A stretch of 64,000 bases of DNA from Cannabis sativa. Lineage: Eukaryota; Streptophyta; Magnoliopsida; Rosales; Cannabaceae. The notes beneath the pieces are model-generated. The model was not told the DNA's origin. It saw nothing but the letters and a program-made list of their open reading frames with translations, and did no database searches. The stretch is from contig NC_083602.1 in NCBI RefSeq assembly GCF_029168945.1, positions 61,338,600 through 61,402,599 of the forward strand. The letters run 5' to 3'. Position numbers and translations under genes: made by a program. Shown here piece by piece: positions 35,578 to 46,765 of this stretch (position 1 is its first letter; each line of letters opens with the position of its first letter).

Positions 35578-35734
35578 TTTGACAAACAGGATACTACAAA
35601 ATAATAGAAATCAACAAATAGAAATTAATAATGGTTTAACACACAAAATCAAGTCAGAAATTATAAGCACATAGCAAGTAGGAATGATATGAGAAAATAC
35701 TTAAAAATTCAATCCTAAATAATTTCCAAGGTTT

Positions 35735-36100
35735 TCAACAACCGATATCGTTGTCCCGTTTAGGCGAGAGTCAAAGCTACCATCCATTGAATAGAGTTGT
35801 CAGCTCATCTAAAATGTTAAACATTCTAGCAACCTTTTATTCGATCAAGATCAGAATCCAGCGTTGTCCCGTTTAGGCGAGAGTCAAGGCTATTCTATCT
35901 CATGAGCTTCTACCATTGTTTCGCAATTTGCAAGTCAAATATGGTCGCCACCATTAGGGTGATCTATACCATATAAAACACTTGCAAACCACTTATCATG
36001 CGAGATTAAACGGTGCGAAATTGCTAATGAACGTTCCTCCATTAGGGAGGATTACTCACTAAAACAAACGCGGTGTAAAACCCACAATGGAGATCGAATA
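35735..36100 (-). other. C2 conserved leader block 1
   Basis: Minus-strand copy of the C1 block at 17051-17445, with both CTAAT-loop hairpins intact (near 36035 and 35950) and the 23-bp repeat at 35752-35774 and 35865-35887. It lies directly upstream of gag. Confidence 0.75.
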
Positions 36101-39100
36101 TCTTAATAATAATAAAGCTCATTATTTAAAATGTATTTTCTTTATTATTCTAATAAATAAATCTCATTAAATTCAAAATTTAAGAATTAAAATTCAAAAT
36201 TAAGAATTTAATATAATATTTATAAAATTATACTAGATGGTGATTGAAATAAAATTAATTATTTCCATCTTAGTAATAATCTTAAATATAAATATTAAGG
36301 AAATTAATTTAAGTTGAATTAAATAAATAATTAGCAACTTAAAAATTTCCTTTGAGAATATATTTATTGGGTTTCGAAAAATTAAAGTATATAAAAATAC
36401 AATTTTCGAAAATAATAAAAATAGAAAAGAAATACTTCAAGCAAAAATATCACCTATCTAGATTTTCTTTTGACTAGTTAATTCAATTTCTAATAATATA
36501 TTTATATATATATATTTTAAATTCATTTATTTTTAAATTAATCAATTAAATGAAAAAATCATTGACTTGAGTTGGTCCAAGAATTAATTAAAATAAATAA
36601 TTAATTTACAACTCAATCTATTTTTCAAAAAAAATTCGAAAATATTGCATAATTAAAATGCAATTTTCGAAATTGATTAATAAAATAAAGAAAAATATAT
36701 ATTTTGAAAATTATTTAAATTTAAGTTGAAAAATTAGATTTCAACCTAAAATTAATTTTCTATTTAATTAAGTGTCATGAAAAATCAATAAATATTTAAG
36801 TATCATGATGAAAATCAACTTAGATATTTAGATTTTCAAGTTAATTAAATATATTAAATTCAAGAAATAATAATTAAGTTTAGAGAAGCCTTAATTATTA
36901 ATTTCTATTTAATACTAGGAAAAATATACTTAATAAAATTGTACCAAAATTAATTATTTAAATAATTAATTTCACAAAAGTATAATATTTTCCTATATAA
37001 GTATTAGAAATAATAAGTAGTCTAGAAATTACTATCTAGAAAATATCTTATTTGACTAAGTATCTTTTCAAAAATTTGAAAAAATATCTAATTTAAGTTA
37101 TATAGAAAAAATCTAAAACTTAAATAATTTCAAATCTAGATTTAATTAAATATCACAAATTAAGTTGTAACCACTTAATTTGAAGATATCTTTGAAGTTA
37201 ATATTTTAAAAAAAATATCAACCAAAAAATATCTAAAATATTCCATTTTAAGTTAATATTTGAAAAGATATTAACTTAAAAAATATCTTAAGAATCTTTA
37301 ATAACTAATGCCTAAGATTCCTCAACTTGATTTAAAATTGAAATCAAATATTCAAATTTAAGTTAGTTAAGAAAAATCAGCTTGATACAACTAATTTATA
37401 ACTTAAATAGGAATATTTAATTAAATAAGCTCCAGAAAGAATCTTAGTTAGTTAAAATTCTATATTTAATTAAATACAAGAAAAATACAAATAGTTTATC
37501 TAGAAATAATATCTAAACTAAAAGTGTTTTTCTTAAAATTAACTTTAAAATATTAAAATGAAAATAAATTTTCATATATTTTAAAAGTTAATTATGTTGC
37601 TAATTCAATTTTATTAGGTCAAACTATTATAATTAACCTAGTACGATTATTCAAATCGAGCAAATGGGCCTTCACAATTGGGGTAGTTCATGTGAGGGGG
37701 TCTTTGGGTTCAGTATGTCGTACCCACTTCTATGGCACCCAACTCTCACACAAGGCCCAAAAGAGAGGAATTTAACCTTAAAATGAATAACTGTTATTAA
37801 TTGAATAGGTCCAATAACTAAATGGACCTAAATAAAATCTATCATGGTGTGACATTTTATTTAGCAACAACCTATATGCATCTATATAATAAAATAAACA
37901 TATAGGCTCACACAGGCACACTTTGGATGGATCCTATCATGTTGCTAGGTCATACACAGATGAAAGAAGATTGTAAAATTTACCTGTTACAAATTATTTA
38001 CTTGACCAAGGGAGCCATCAGATCATTAGATCTGGCAAAAAGTAACCATGGCTATTTGCAATCAAGTAATAATAGGTTTTTAAAACTTATATACAAGCTA
38101 AAAACACATACTCCTGCAACAAGGTTAGTTGGATAGTTGGAAGTAGGATTTATTTAATTTTAAATAAATAATTTCGAAAAATAAATAATTAAATAAAATA
38201 TTTTAATTAATTTCGAAAAAATAAAAAAAAATAATTAATTTCGAAAAAAAATAAAAAAAATATTTAAAATTTCGAAATTATTTTTCAAAAAAAAATTTAA
38301 AAATAAACCTACTATTTGAAAAATTAGGTTTCAACCAACCTAAATATCATTTCAAAATTTGCTAACTACTTTTTAAAAATTAAATGTTATTTTAAAAATA
38401 AAAATTAAATAAAAAATTAGAAAAGATAAATAAAATATCTTTTCAAATTTTTAAATTTAATTTAAATAAATAAAATAACAAAATTTAAAAGTTAGCAAAA
38501 TATCTTATATCTATTTAAAATTACATGATTATAAATATCTTATTTTAAATTTAAATAAGGTCAAAATATCTAAAAAGATTTAAAAAAATCTTAATAGATA
38601 AGATATTTTTAAAATATCTTAAAAGATAAGATATTTTTAAATATTTTAAAAGATATTATAAATATCTTTAAAAGATATTATAAATATCTTAAAAGATAAG
38701 ATATTTTTAAATATCTTAAAAAATATTATAAATATCTTAAAAGATATTTTAAATATCAAAAAAATATCTGACCTTAAATTTAAAAAAAAATATAATCAAA
38801 TTTAAAAATAAGATAGATTTTTAAGCAAAAAGATAAATACTAGTTCTATTCAAATTCAAATTACACTAATATCTTGAATTAAATTAAAAAAAATTAAATT
38901 AATTCAAAATGATAATTAGAATTGAATTAGGAATAGTAATAGTATATATATAAAACCATACAAAAAATTGGAAGTTAATTCCATGAAAAGGTATGAAAAA
39001 TTGAAGAAAATTGAAAAAATTCGAAACTGTACGGACAGCTCTGCGATCATGAGAAACTATCAAGACAAAGATTTTGTCAAATCTTCCAAAAATCATAACT

Positions 39101-39329
39101 AATTCAAATAAAATCCAAATTGAGTTCTGTAAAAGGCTAACTTGCTTAATTTTTTCCATACTATCCAATAAAAATAATTCCAGAACCGAAATAACAATTA
39201 TTTTTCACGAAAATTTCATAATCATCAATCAATCATCAAATAACACTCAATACAACATAATACCATCCAAAGAACATACAAACAATCGTTTTAAAGTCCA
39301 AATTACATGTAAGTAAATCAATTACCATG
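36101..39329 (-). other. C2 AT-rich leader
   Basis: About 3.2 kb, colinear with the C1 and C3 leaders, no gene. The GGCCCAA island is at 37620-37820. It includes an AAGATAT/ATATCTT expansion (38570-38762) not present in C1 or C3. Frames at 37927-38136, 38899-39168 and 39074-39316 are chance. Confidence 0.75.
38570..38762. repeat. AAGATAT/ATATCTT palindromic array in C2
   Basis: About 190 bp in which AAAAGATAAGATATTTTTAA and TTATAAATATCTT units alternate, so the strand can pair with itself many times. The same place in C3 (near 52450-52500) is only about 50 bp. Confidence 0.8.
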
Positions 39330-39341
39330 GCTCTGAGGCCA
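39330..39341 (-). promoter_or_regulatory. C2 primer-binding site, variant
   Basis: Reads TGGCCTCAGAGC where C1 has TGGTATCAGAGC. The same two-base variant occurs in C3 (53068-53079). Confidence 0.75.
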
Positions 39342-39343
39342 GT

Positions 39344-41256
39344 TGTTGGGAATTATTTTACCAGGATCTTAGATCTACTCACAAGTATGTTTATTAACAT
39401 CCTAAATATGAACTTTCTAAAACGATAAAATAAACACATATAAAGTTAAGAAAACCTTACATTGATGCAGCGGAATAAATGTCTCCTTCCACTCAGATCT
39501 CTAACCCTTGATTCCTTTCTGTAGCAGAGTATAATCAAGATCTGAGCCCGAATCTCCTTCTTCTTCAAGCTTTGATCCTTCACAGTCTTCCAATCTATGA
39601 TTGAGTTACTGCTTACTGTGTGTGGGCACTTACTCTTTCACTAGGGTCACGAAAAAGATGAAGGAAAAGAGGGAGAGAGGTTTCGGCCAAGGTAGAGAGT
39701 GAGGGAAGGCTCAGTTTTTCTGAAGAGAGAAGTTTCTGTCAGAAAGCTTATTGAAAACTTGTTTTGTGAATGAGCCATCACTTTCTATTTATAGGCAACT
39801 TACTAGGTTTAGGTTAGGATTTATTTGGCATTAAAATAATGAAAATATTAATTTGAAAAATCATATTAAGTGGCCGGCCATAGGTGTTGTAATGGGCCCC
39901 ACTTAATTTTGCAATTTTATCAAATTTTATCTCTATTTTCTCAAAAATGCCAATTTTCCAATTCTAACCTTTTAAATGCCAAAACTAATTATTTAATAAT
40001 TAAAATACATTATTAAATAATATTGTCATTTAATTTAATTATTAATTAGACATATAAAGTCCATTAATAAATAAATAAACCCAGAAAACTCTTTTCCTTA
40101 CAATTTCACCCCTGAATAGTGAAAATTCATAAAATCAGACATAGTCTAACTTTAGAATTATAATTGATCAATCACGAATCAATTAATGAGTCTTATAAGC
40201 AGAATGTTCTCAACTAGAATGGGGACCATGGATCTATATGCTGAGCTTCCAATAAGTGAACCAAATTTACCAAGTAAATTCCTACTTATTAATTCTTCGT
40301 TGAATCCACTCTTAGAACTTAGAATTGCACTCTCAGACTTATATAGAGCATATTGTATGTTTCACGATACCAATATACTATCTCATTTAACCATTGTTAT
40401 AATCTTATTGTGATTTAAAGATCCTCTATATAGATGATTTACATCGAGATGGGATTTCTTTACCGTTCTCACCCCTCAATGTATTTTGCCCCTTAAAACA
40501 CTTAGCTACCTGTAAATGGTGTTTAATGATCTAATAATTAGTCAGTTAAACAAGAGCTCATCCATTTACTTCTATTTGCTAAGCTCGAAGGGAATCATCA
40601 CTTAACTTCTATACACCAGTAGAAGCTATAGATTCCATATTTATGTTCAGCACTCCCACTCAATCATACTATCATGTTCCCAAAATATACGTATCACCCT
40701 GACCCAAAAGTAGGCTTAACTAATAAATCAAAGAACATGAATAGCACTCCTGAGTTGAGCCCAAGCATATCAGGATTTAGATTCTTTTCAATCTTAAGAT
40801 CAACTACTGATATTGACTTGGAAAGATATGTATAACGGTAAGTTTGTAATATCTTAACTTAGTTGCAATATCGGTCCAGTCCAATGTATACTCCATACAT
40901 TCGAAACTAGTATACTTTGCTAATGTCCTGGAAAGAACATAACACTTACTCCAAGTGTAAGTACACATCATCGCTGATTATCACATTAGTGTAAATCCAA
41001 TAACACTGATGAAACAGGGACCAAAACTTTTGATTCATATGATCACAATCACATTCCACTGTGTTGACGATACTGCAATTGTGAATAAACATATGATCTG
41101 GATTTAACTGATTTTGTGTGTATGAATGTAATAAACATATTAAACATATTAAACCATTAGCATGTAAAATTCATGCAAACATCAATCACTTCAAATTTCT
41201 TATATTGATAACTAATCAGATTGTAAAGAGTTTTATTTAGGGCATAAAACCTAACA
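39344..41256 (-). repeat. C2 5' LTR (1913 bp)
   Basis: Near-identical to 31036-32944. This copy keeps CTG/CAG at nearly every place where the two differ. TATA-like TATAAATAG (minus) is near 39790. Confidence 0.93.
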
Positions 41257-41261
41257 ATCGA

Positions 41262-43118
41262 TTCACAAACTCATATTGTGTCCATACCACACATTCTCAG
41301 TACTATATACACATTCATAATAATACATCACAAATAATATTTCAATAGACAAATAATTTAAATTATGCAGTTCAACACATAAAAACTACTTAATTTCCTT
41401 ACCTCAAATCCCGCTGCTTAAACTTGTTATCTCGTCACTACTACCTATAATAACACATGGGTCAAGGCCCTAACATTAAAATTCGCACTCTTACAGTACA
41501 TCAAAAAGAATACTATTTTTGACCAATAACTACACGAATTCAGTGGAAGTTTCCTTCATAAAAATTATAGAAAATTCAATTATCTTTCCAATGATATAAA
41601 GATCACTAAAAATGGATTAAAACTAAGACAGTTATGATAGTTTTACTGAAACTATTTCTGAGAAGGAATATGGAGTAACGGATCACAGTAGACATCAAAA
41701 ATCTAAAGTTTTGATACTGAAATATTCCAAATCAGAGAATACTCTCTTCATAAAAGTTTTAGAAAATCAAATTCCCTTTCTAATGACACTAAAATCTTTA
41801 AAATCGGAGTTATAACGTAAGAGATATAGATATTATACCGAAACAGTTTTCTAGAAATCCTGAAACAAATGGATTTCGAACTACAGCAATAAAACAATAA
41901 TTTTGACTTAGAATAATCAATAATTAGTGAATAGTTTCTTCATAAAACATTTAGAAAATTGAATTATCTTTTCAACGGTACCAAGATCGCTAGAATCAGA
42001 TCATTATTCAGAGAGATATTTAAATTTTACTGAGACAACTTATATAGAAAATATAAAAAACGATTTACAACAAACAACGTAGAAATACTAATTTTTGACA
42101 TAGATAAATTTCGATTCAGTAAAACCTTTCTTCATAAGAATTATGGGAAATTCATTAAGCTTTCTATAGGCACCAAGATTGCGAGAATCGAATGCGTATT
42201 TAAAGATATATGATAGTTTTACTGAGACATGTTTTATTCTGAAAAATAAGAAAAGGAGACCTACGAATATTCTCCTATTGTGATCAATAAATAAGTAAAT
42301 GTAGAGTTTCTTACCTCAAATACATCGAGCTGTTTGGATCGATAGACATAAGATGATGGTGATCAAAGATGAGAGTGAAGAGTGGTATAGATTTGGCTAA
42401 GGATGTAATGGAAAGATGATTTGAAAATTTTAGGGTTAGTCTTGCTCAGATAGGTGGGAAGAATAGAACGATATAATTTTAGGGTTAACGAAACCTAGTA
42501 TTCTGACTCTTATTAGGTATAGTTTTATGAATAATAATAATATTAACATAATAGCAATAAATAAATTATTAAATAAACAAATATCTTACTTTTAAATTTA
42601 AATTGTAACCTCTAAATCTCGTAACTTTAGGGCTTAGTTTTCACCTAAAACAATTACGAATTATGATATGGTTATTGCTACAAAATTTATAGATCTTTGA
42701 ATTATCTTTCCAACGCCACTAGAATCACCTCAATCGGAGTTATAAAACTCCAGATATGGTCATTTTCGTAAAACAGTTTATAAACCTGCGAATTTCTCTA
42801 AACTTACGATTTTTCTAACATTAATCAAATAATAATATTATTTAATACCACTTATACAATTAATTAAATCTAATAAATATATTATAAAAACCTAATAGAC
42901 TTTCATATCGGGGTTTAATTAAACGATTACCTACTTATAAAAATATCATAATATTTTACTTTCGTAGTTAATACAACTTTAACTTTCTTTAAGAAAATGG
43001 TACAACTACTCTAAGCAATAATATCAACTCACTAACAACACAAATAAATGAATTAATTATCCTCGCACAATTAATATCCAAACGAAAAATTAAATACTAT
43101 TTTAAACTGGATATTACA
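41262..43118 (-). repeat. G2 LTR A, part 2
   Basis: Continues 30005-31035 after C2 and matches LTR B 58250-60101 to the end, ATATTACA. It has no gene. The homologous sequence at 58254 runs through without C2, which proves the C2 insertion point. Confidence 0.92.
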
Positions 43119-44084
43119 TTCTACCCTCCTTAAAAGAAATTTCGTCCTCGAAATTTAACTTACCAACACTCGGGGTGTTGAGTCTTCATGTCTTTCACCA
43201 CTTACCGCATTACCTCCTTATCTACTATATGGAGCCAACAAATATGCATTTAACCTATATCTTGTCGATCAATCGATAACACATATAATACAAATAACTT
43301 ATTAATTAAGCATTATTATTTCTCTTTACATTACTTAAATATCAAAACATACTCTATCATAATAAATTACATATACATGCTTTAAATACATAAGTTTTGC
43401 AATAGCATGCTCGTAATATTATAAAAAAAATTCTTCTCTTATGACCATCCTTACATGACATTAAGAGTGAAACTATTTATTCTTCTATGAGCATCCTTAC
43501 ATGCCATTAAGAGTAAAACTATTTATTCTCTAAATGAACATCCTTACATGTCAATTGAGAACACATTATACAATACAAAATAATAAACACAAGGAGTAGG
43601 GTAGAAGACCTTATGCAAACTTCTCTTTAATCATTCTCACTCTTTAGTTAAATGTTATTACGTATAAAAATCTTACTTCTCTACTTGATTTTCTACTGTA
43701 AGGCTACAGTGTCATTCTTTCAATTTCATAGATGTTACTCACTCATCGACAGACACTTGTTCCATGACACTTGGAAAATAAACATGTAAGCTCTTAAAAA
43801 AAATCTTCTATATATAAATATTTTAATGATCCATTTCGACCACTTTTTTGTCTAACATTCACTTCTTGATATCCTTTATCCATGTATTCATTGCACTTGT
43901 CACGCCTTCCCATTTTCTTAGGTAACTGCTGTTGGTTTCTTTTGTAGTCACTTTCTTGTATCACTCTATTGTATTTTCTTCGCTAATCTCTCCTATGGTG
44001 CTTGGTCCTCCATTACTCCTTTCAGTCAAGTTGACTTGATTATGAGATTATCTAGTTTTTCCCCATTAACTTTTGTCTACTAGG
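43119..44084 (-). pseudogene. G2 interior, decayed; includes an old LTR-like piece
   Basis: After the purine tract, about 43190-43690 resembles the middle of the G1-type LTR in degraded form: CTACTATATGGAGCCAACA against CTACCATATAGACTCAACA, and GGTAGAAGACCTTATGCAAA against GGCAGAAGACCTTAGTTAAC. 43700-44084 has weak gypsy integrase similarity (TCCTATGGTGC near 43993). No frame survives. Confidence 0.6.
43442..43560. repeat. tandem repeat, about 47-bp unit, 2.5 copies
   Basis: GCATCCTTACATGCCATTAA followed by GAGTAAAACTATTTATTCT repeats from 43442, 43489 and about 43536 with few changes; the last copy is partial. Confidence 0.75.
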
Positions 44085-44310
44085 CGAACATGAGATAACA
44101 AATTCAGTCTTTCACTAAGATTTCAAATAGCTATGTCGAACTCAAGTTGATTATGTTTCGCCTCTTCCTCGAAGAAAGACGATCAAACAATTCCCAATCA
44201 TGGTCCTCGCGGATCAGATCATCCATATAATATACAAAAAGAAACTCCAGATATTTGGTATCCTTCCCTTTGAATGAGATCTCAATTCTAGCGACAGTTT
44301 CATTAGATAT
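44085..44310 (-). pseudogene. ycf2: plastid ycf2 fragment in nuclear DNA
   Basis: The minus strand encodes [31 protein letters not shown] and [20 protein letters not shown], an internal N-terminal part of the chloroplast Ycf2 protein (over 2,000 residues when whole). The DNA similarity runs on past the stop near 44131 to about 44085 (GTTATCTCATGTT on the minus strand). About 226 bp is present with several substitutions, so it is a dead nuclear plastid insertion (NUPT). It lies in the G2 interior, about 50 bp from the psbJ piece, although ycf2 and psbJ are far apart in plastid genomes. Confidence 0.9.
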
Positions 44311-44356
44311 CGCCCATAAGCATCTAAATTTCATTTTATCATGTATTAACTAAATA

Positions 44357-44520
44357 TTAACTAAGAGATGAACCTAATCCAGAATATGAACCATAAAAGA
44401 AAATACCAAGTAAACCGATCACCAGAACACCAGTTACTGTACCTATTATCCAAAGAGGAATCCTTCCCGTAGTATCGGCCATTTGTCCTACTTTCCTCCA
44501 CATTTCATCAGGTGGTGTTA
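44357..44520 (-). pseudogene. psbJ: plastid psbJ with leader, in nuclear DNA
   Basis: From the ATG at 44482 the minus strand encodes [18 protein letters not shown], then [18 protein letters not shown]. This is essentially the whole 40-residue PsbJ protein of photosystem II, a single-pass thylakoid protein. The frame ends one residue late (after LS), probably because the plastid sequence stops at its last codons. GGAGGAAAG lies just before the ATG, consistent with the plastid ribosome-binding site. In the nucleus it has no plastid promoter or transit peptide and is not expected to work. The upstream extension of the frame (44483-44581) is not psbJ. Confidence 0.92.
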
Positions 44521-44876
44521 CATTGCTATACTGATGAAGTCTAAATCTGCAATGCTGATAGATTTGTGTAATTGTGTTCAATGATTGTTTCTTCTATTAT
44601 ACTAACCTTCTGGGTATCACATCACTTTCATATTTATACTACCATATATTTTTCAAACCATATTTATGTCTTACATATTGTAGACCTCTATAGTTCACAA
44701 AATAAATCCCAACTTCTTAATTTCACTGTTAAGACCTCCAAAATCTAAAACCAGCTAACATTCGAGTACAGACCATCTACTTTTAGTTAAGTAAGATCAT
44801 ATATGCCAAAATATCGTAAGTGCATTAGTAACCCTTTAAAACGAGTTCAACCTTAACATAGGTTAGTGTTGGAATT
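44521..44876 (-). other. G2 interior between psbJ fragment and C3
   Basis: AT-rich decayed sequence without a recognisable domain. It ends in GTTAG (44872-44876), the target duplication of C3. Confidence 0.55.
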
Positions 44877-46765
44877 TATTTTACCAGGATCTTAGATCTA
44901 CTCACAAGTATGTTTATTAACATCCTAAATAAGAACTTTCTAAAACGATAAATTAAACACATATAAAGTTTAAGAAACCTTACATTGGGTGCAGCGGAAT
45001 ATAATGACTCCTTCCGTTCAGATATCTAGCCCTTGATTCCTTTCTGTAGCAGAGAGCATTATCAATATCTGAACCTGGATCTCTTTCTCTGAATCTTTGA
45101 TGCTGAAACCTCCTTCTTGCTGAAAGTCTTTCTTCATGATCTTCCTCACTATGATTGAGGTATCACTTGCTGTGTGTGGGCACTACTCATACACTAAGGA
45201 TTTCGAAATTCAAGAGGGAAGAGAAAGAAGAAGTGGCAGCTAAAGATAGGGAGAGAGAAAGGCTCAGGTTTTTCTCTGAAGGAAAAATAGAAAATTTTAA
45301 GTGTCAATTTCCTGAACCCTTAACTATCTATTTATAACATTCCACTAGGGTTAGGTTTGAATTATTTGGCATTAAAATAATGAAAATATCAGAGGGAAAA
45401 CCCTACAAAAGTGGCCGGCCATGCAAGGTGGATTTGGGCCTCACTTTTTGCAATTTTGCAGTTTTATCTTTTCTCCATCTGATTTTCTCAAAAACGCCAA
45501 TTTTCTAATTCAACCATTTAAATGCCAATTCTAACTATTTAATAACTATAAATCATTATTAAATAATATTGTCATTTATTATATTTATTAATTGAACCAT
45601 ACAAAGTATCATAATTAACAAATATGCCCCTATAAACTCTTTCTTTACAATTTTGCCCTTACTTAGTGAAAAATTCACAAATAGACATAGTCTAATTTGA
45701 GAATTATAATTGATTAATCAAAACCAATTACATGAGTCTTACAAGCAATATTATCTCAACTAGTGGGGGGACCATGGGTCTATATAACTGAGCTTCCAAT
45801 AAGTAGATCAAGAATTTAGCACTAAAATTCACTAACTTATTAATTCTTCGTTGAATCCACGCATAGAACTTAGAATTGCACTCTCAGTATATAGAATGCT
45901 CTATATGTTCCACCATATAGACACATCATTAGTTATCCATTGTTATAATCCTAATGTGATCAATGATCCTCTATATGAATGATCTACACTGTAAAGGGAT
46001 TAGATTACCGTTACACCCTACAATGTATTTATTCCTTAAAACACTTGACCCCGTATAAATGATATTTCAGCTTATGTGAAATGAGTACTCCACCATTTAT
46101 GTTCGTTTGGTCAAGCTCGAAGGAGATCATCCTTTGCTTACTATTCACCAGATAGAAGCTATAGATTCCATGTTTATGATAGCGCTCCCACTCAATTGCA
46201 CTACCGTGTTCCCAAAATGTACGTATCACCCTGACCTAAAAGTAGGCTTAACTAACAAATCAAAGAACACGAATAACCTTTCAAGATTGAGCCTAATCAT
46301 ATCAGGATTAAGATCATTTGATCTAGGATCAACTTGACGATATTGACTTGAATAGATATTATGGTAAGTTTAATAAATCTAAGTCAAAGTTCAACATCAG
46401 TCCCTTCCGATGCATACTCCATGCATCCTACCTGAGCTTTACTTTAACCAATGCTCTGGAAAGAACATAGCACTTCTCCAAATGCAAGTAAACTCTGTTG
46501 TAGATTATCATATCAGTAAAACCCTATGTCTGATAAATCTAGGAAACTTTATTCACATAGTCATGTTTACTTTCCAATGTGTTGATAGCACAATAAACAA
46601 GATCAAGTATGTGAAAAGGGTTTCAAATGAATTCATACATTATGTACATATAATCATGAAATAAATCATGTGAACCATGCAACATTAAATGTTATTTCTG
46701 ATCTATATTAATAAGTAAATCTGATTATATTGAAATGAGTTTTATTTAGGGCATAAAACCCAACA
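44877..46765 (-). repeat. C3 3' LTR (1889 bp)
   Basis: Plus-strand ends are TGTTGGAATTT and CCCAACA. Contains the shared GGCCGGCC (near 45414) and a degraded TATA region near 45330 (CTATTTATAACA). Frames 46029-46229, 46107-46337 and 46410-46664 recur in the other LTR and in C1. Confidence 0.93.

Larger units (their letters stand above)
31036..41256 (-). mobile_element. C2: copy of the C1 family, with gag remnant
   Basis: 10,221 bp on the minus strand in the G2 LTR, with a perfect ATCGA duplication (31031-31035 and 41257-41261). LTRs are 31036-32944 (1909 bp) and 39344-41256 (1913 bp). The purine tract is AAGTGGGAG just inside the left LTR, and the primer site is at 39330-39341. The interior has the AT-rich leader, block 1, a gag remnant (34724-35577), then about 1.8 kb of decayed pol. 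A full copia pol needs roughly 4 kb, so pol is truncated as well as decayed. Confidence 0.93.

Noticed and set aside
38570..38762. Possible CRISPR-like or satellite array
   Set aside because: Units are short, AT-only and self-complementary with no spacers; a local expansion inside a retrotransposon leader.
44357..44581. A 74-residue nuclear gene containing PsbJ
   Set aside because: Only the last 41 codons are psbJ; the upstream part is unrelated, there is no transit peptide, and a plastid-type ribosome-binding site precedes the internal ATG. A plastid insertion explains it.
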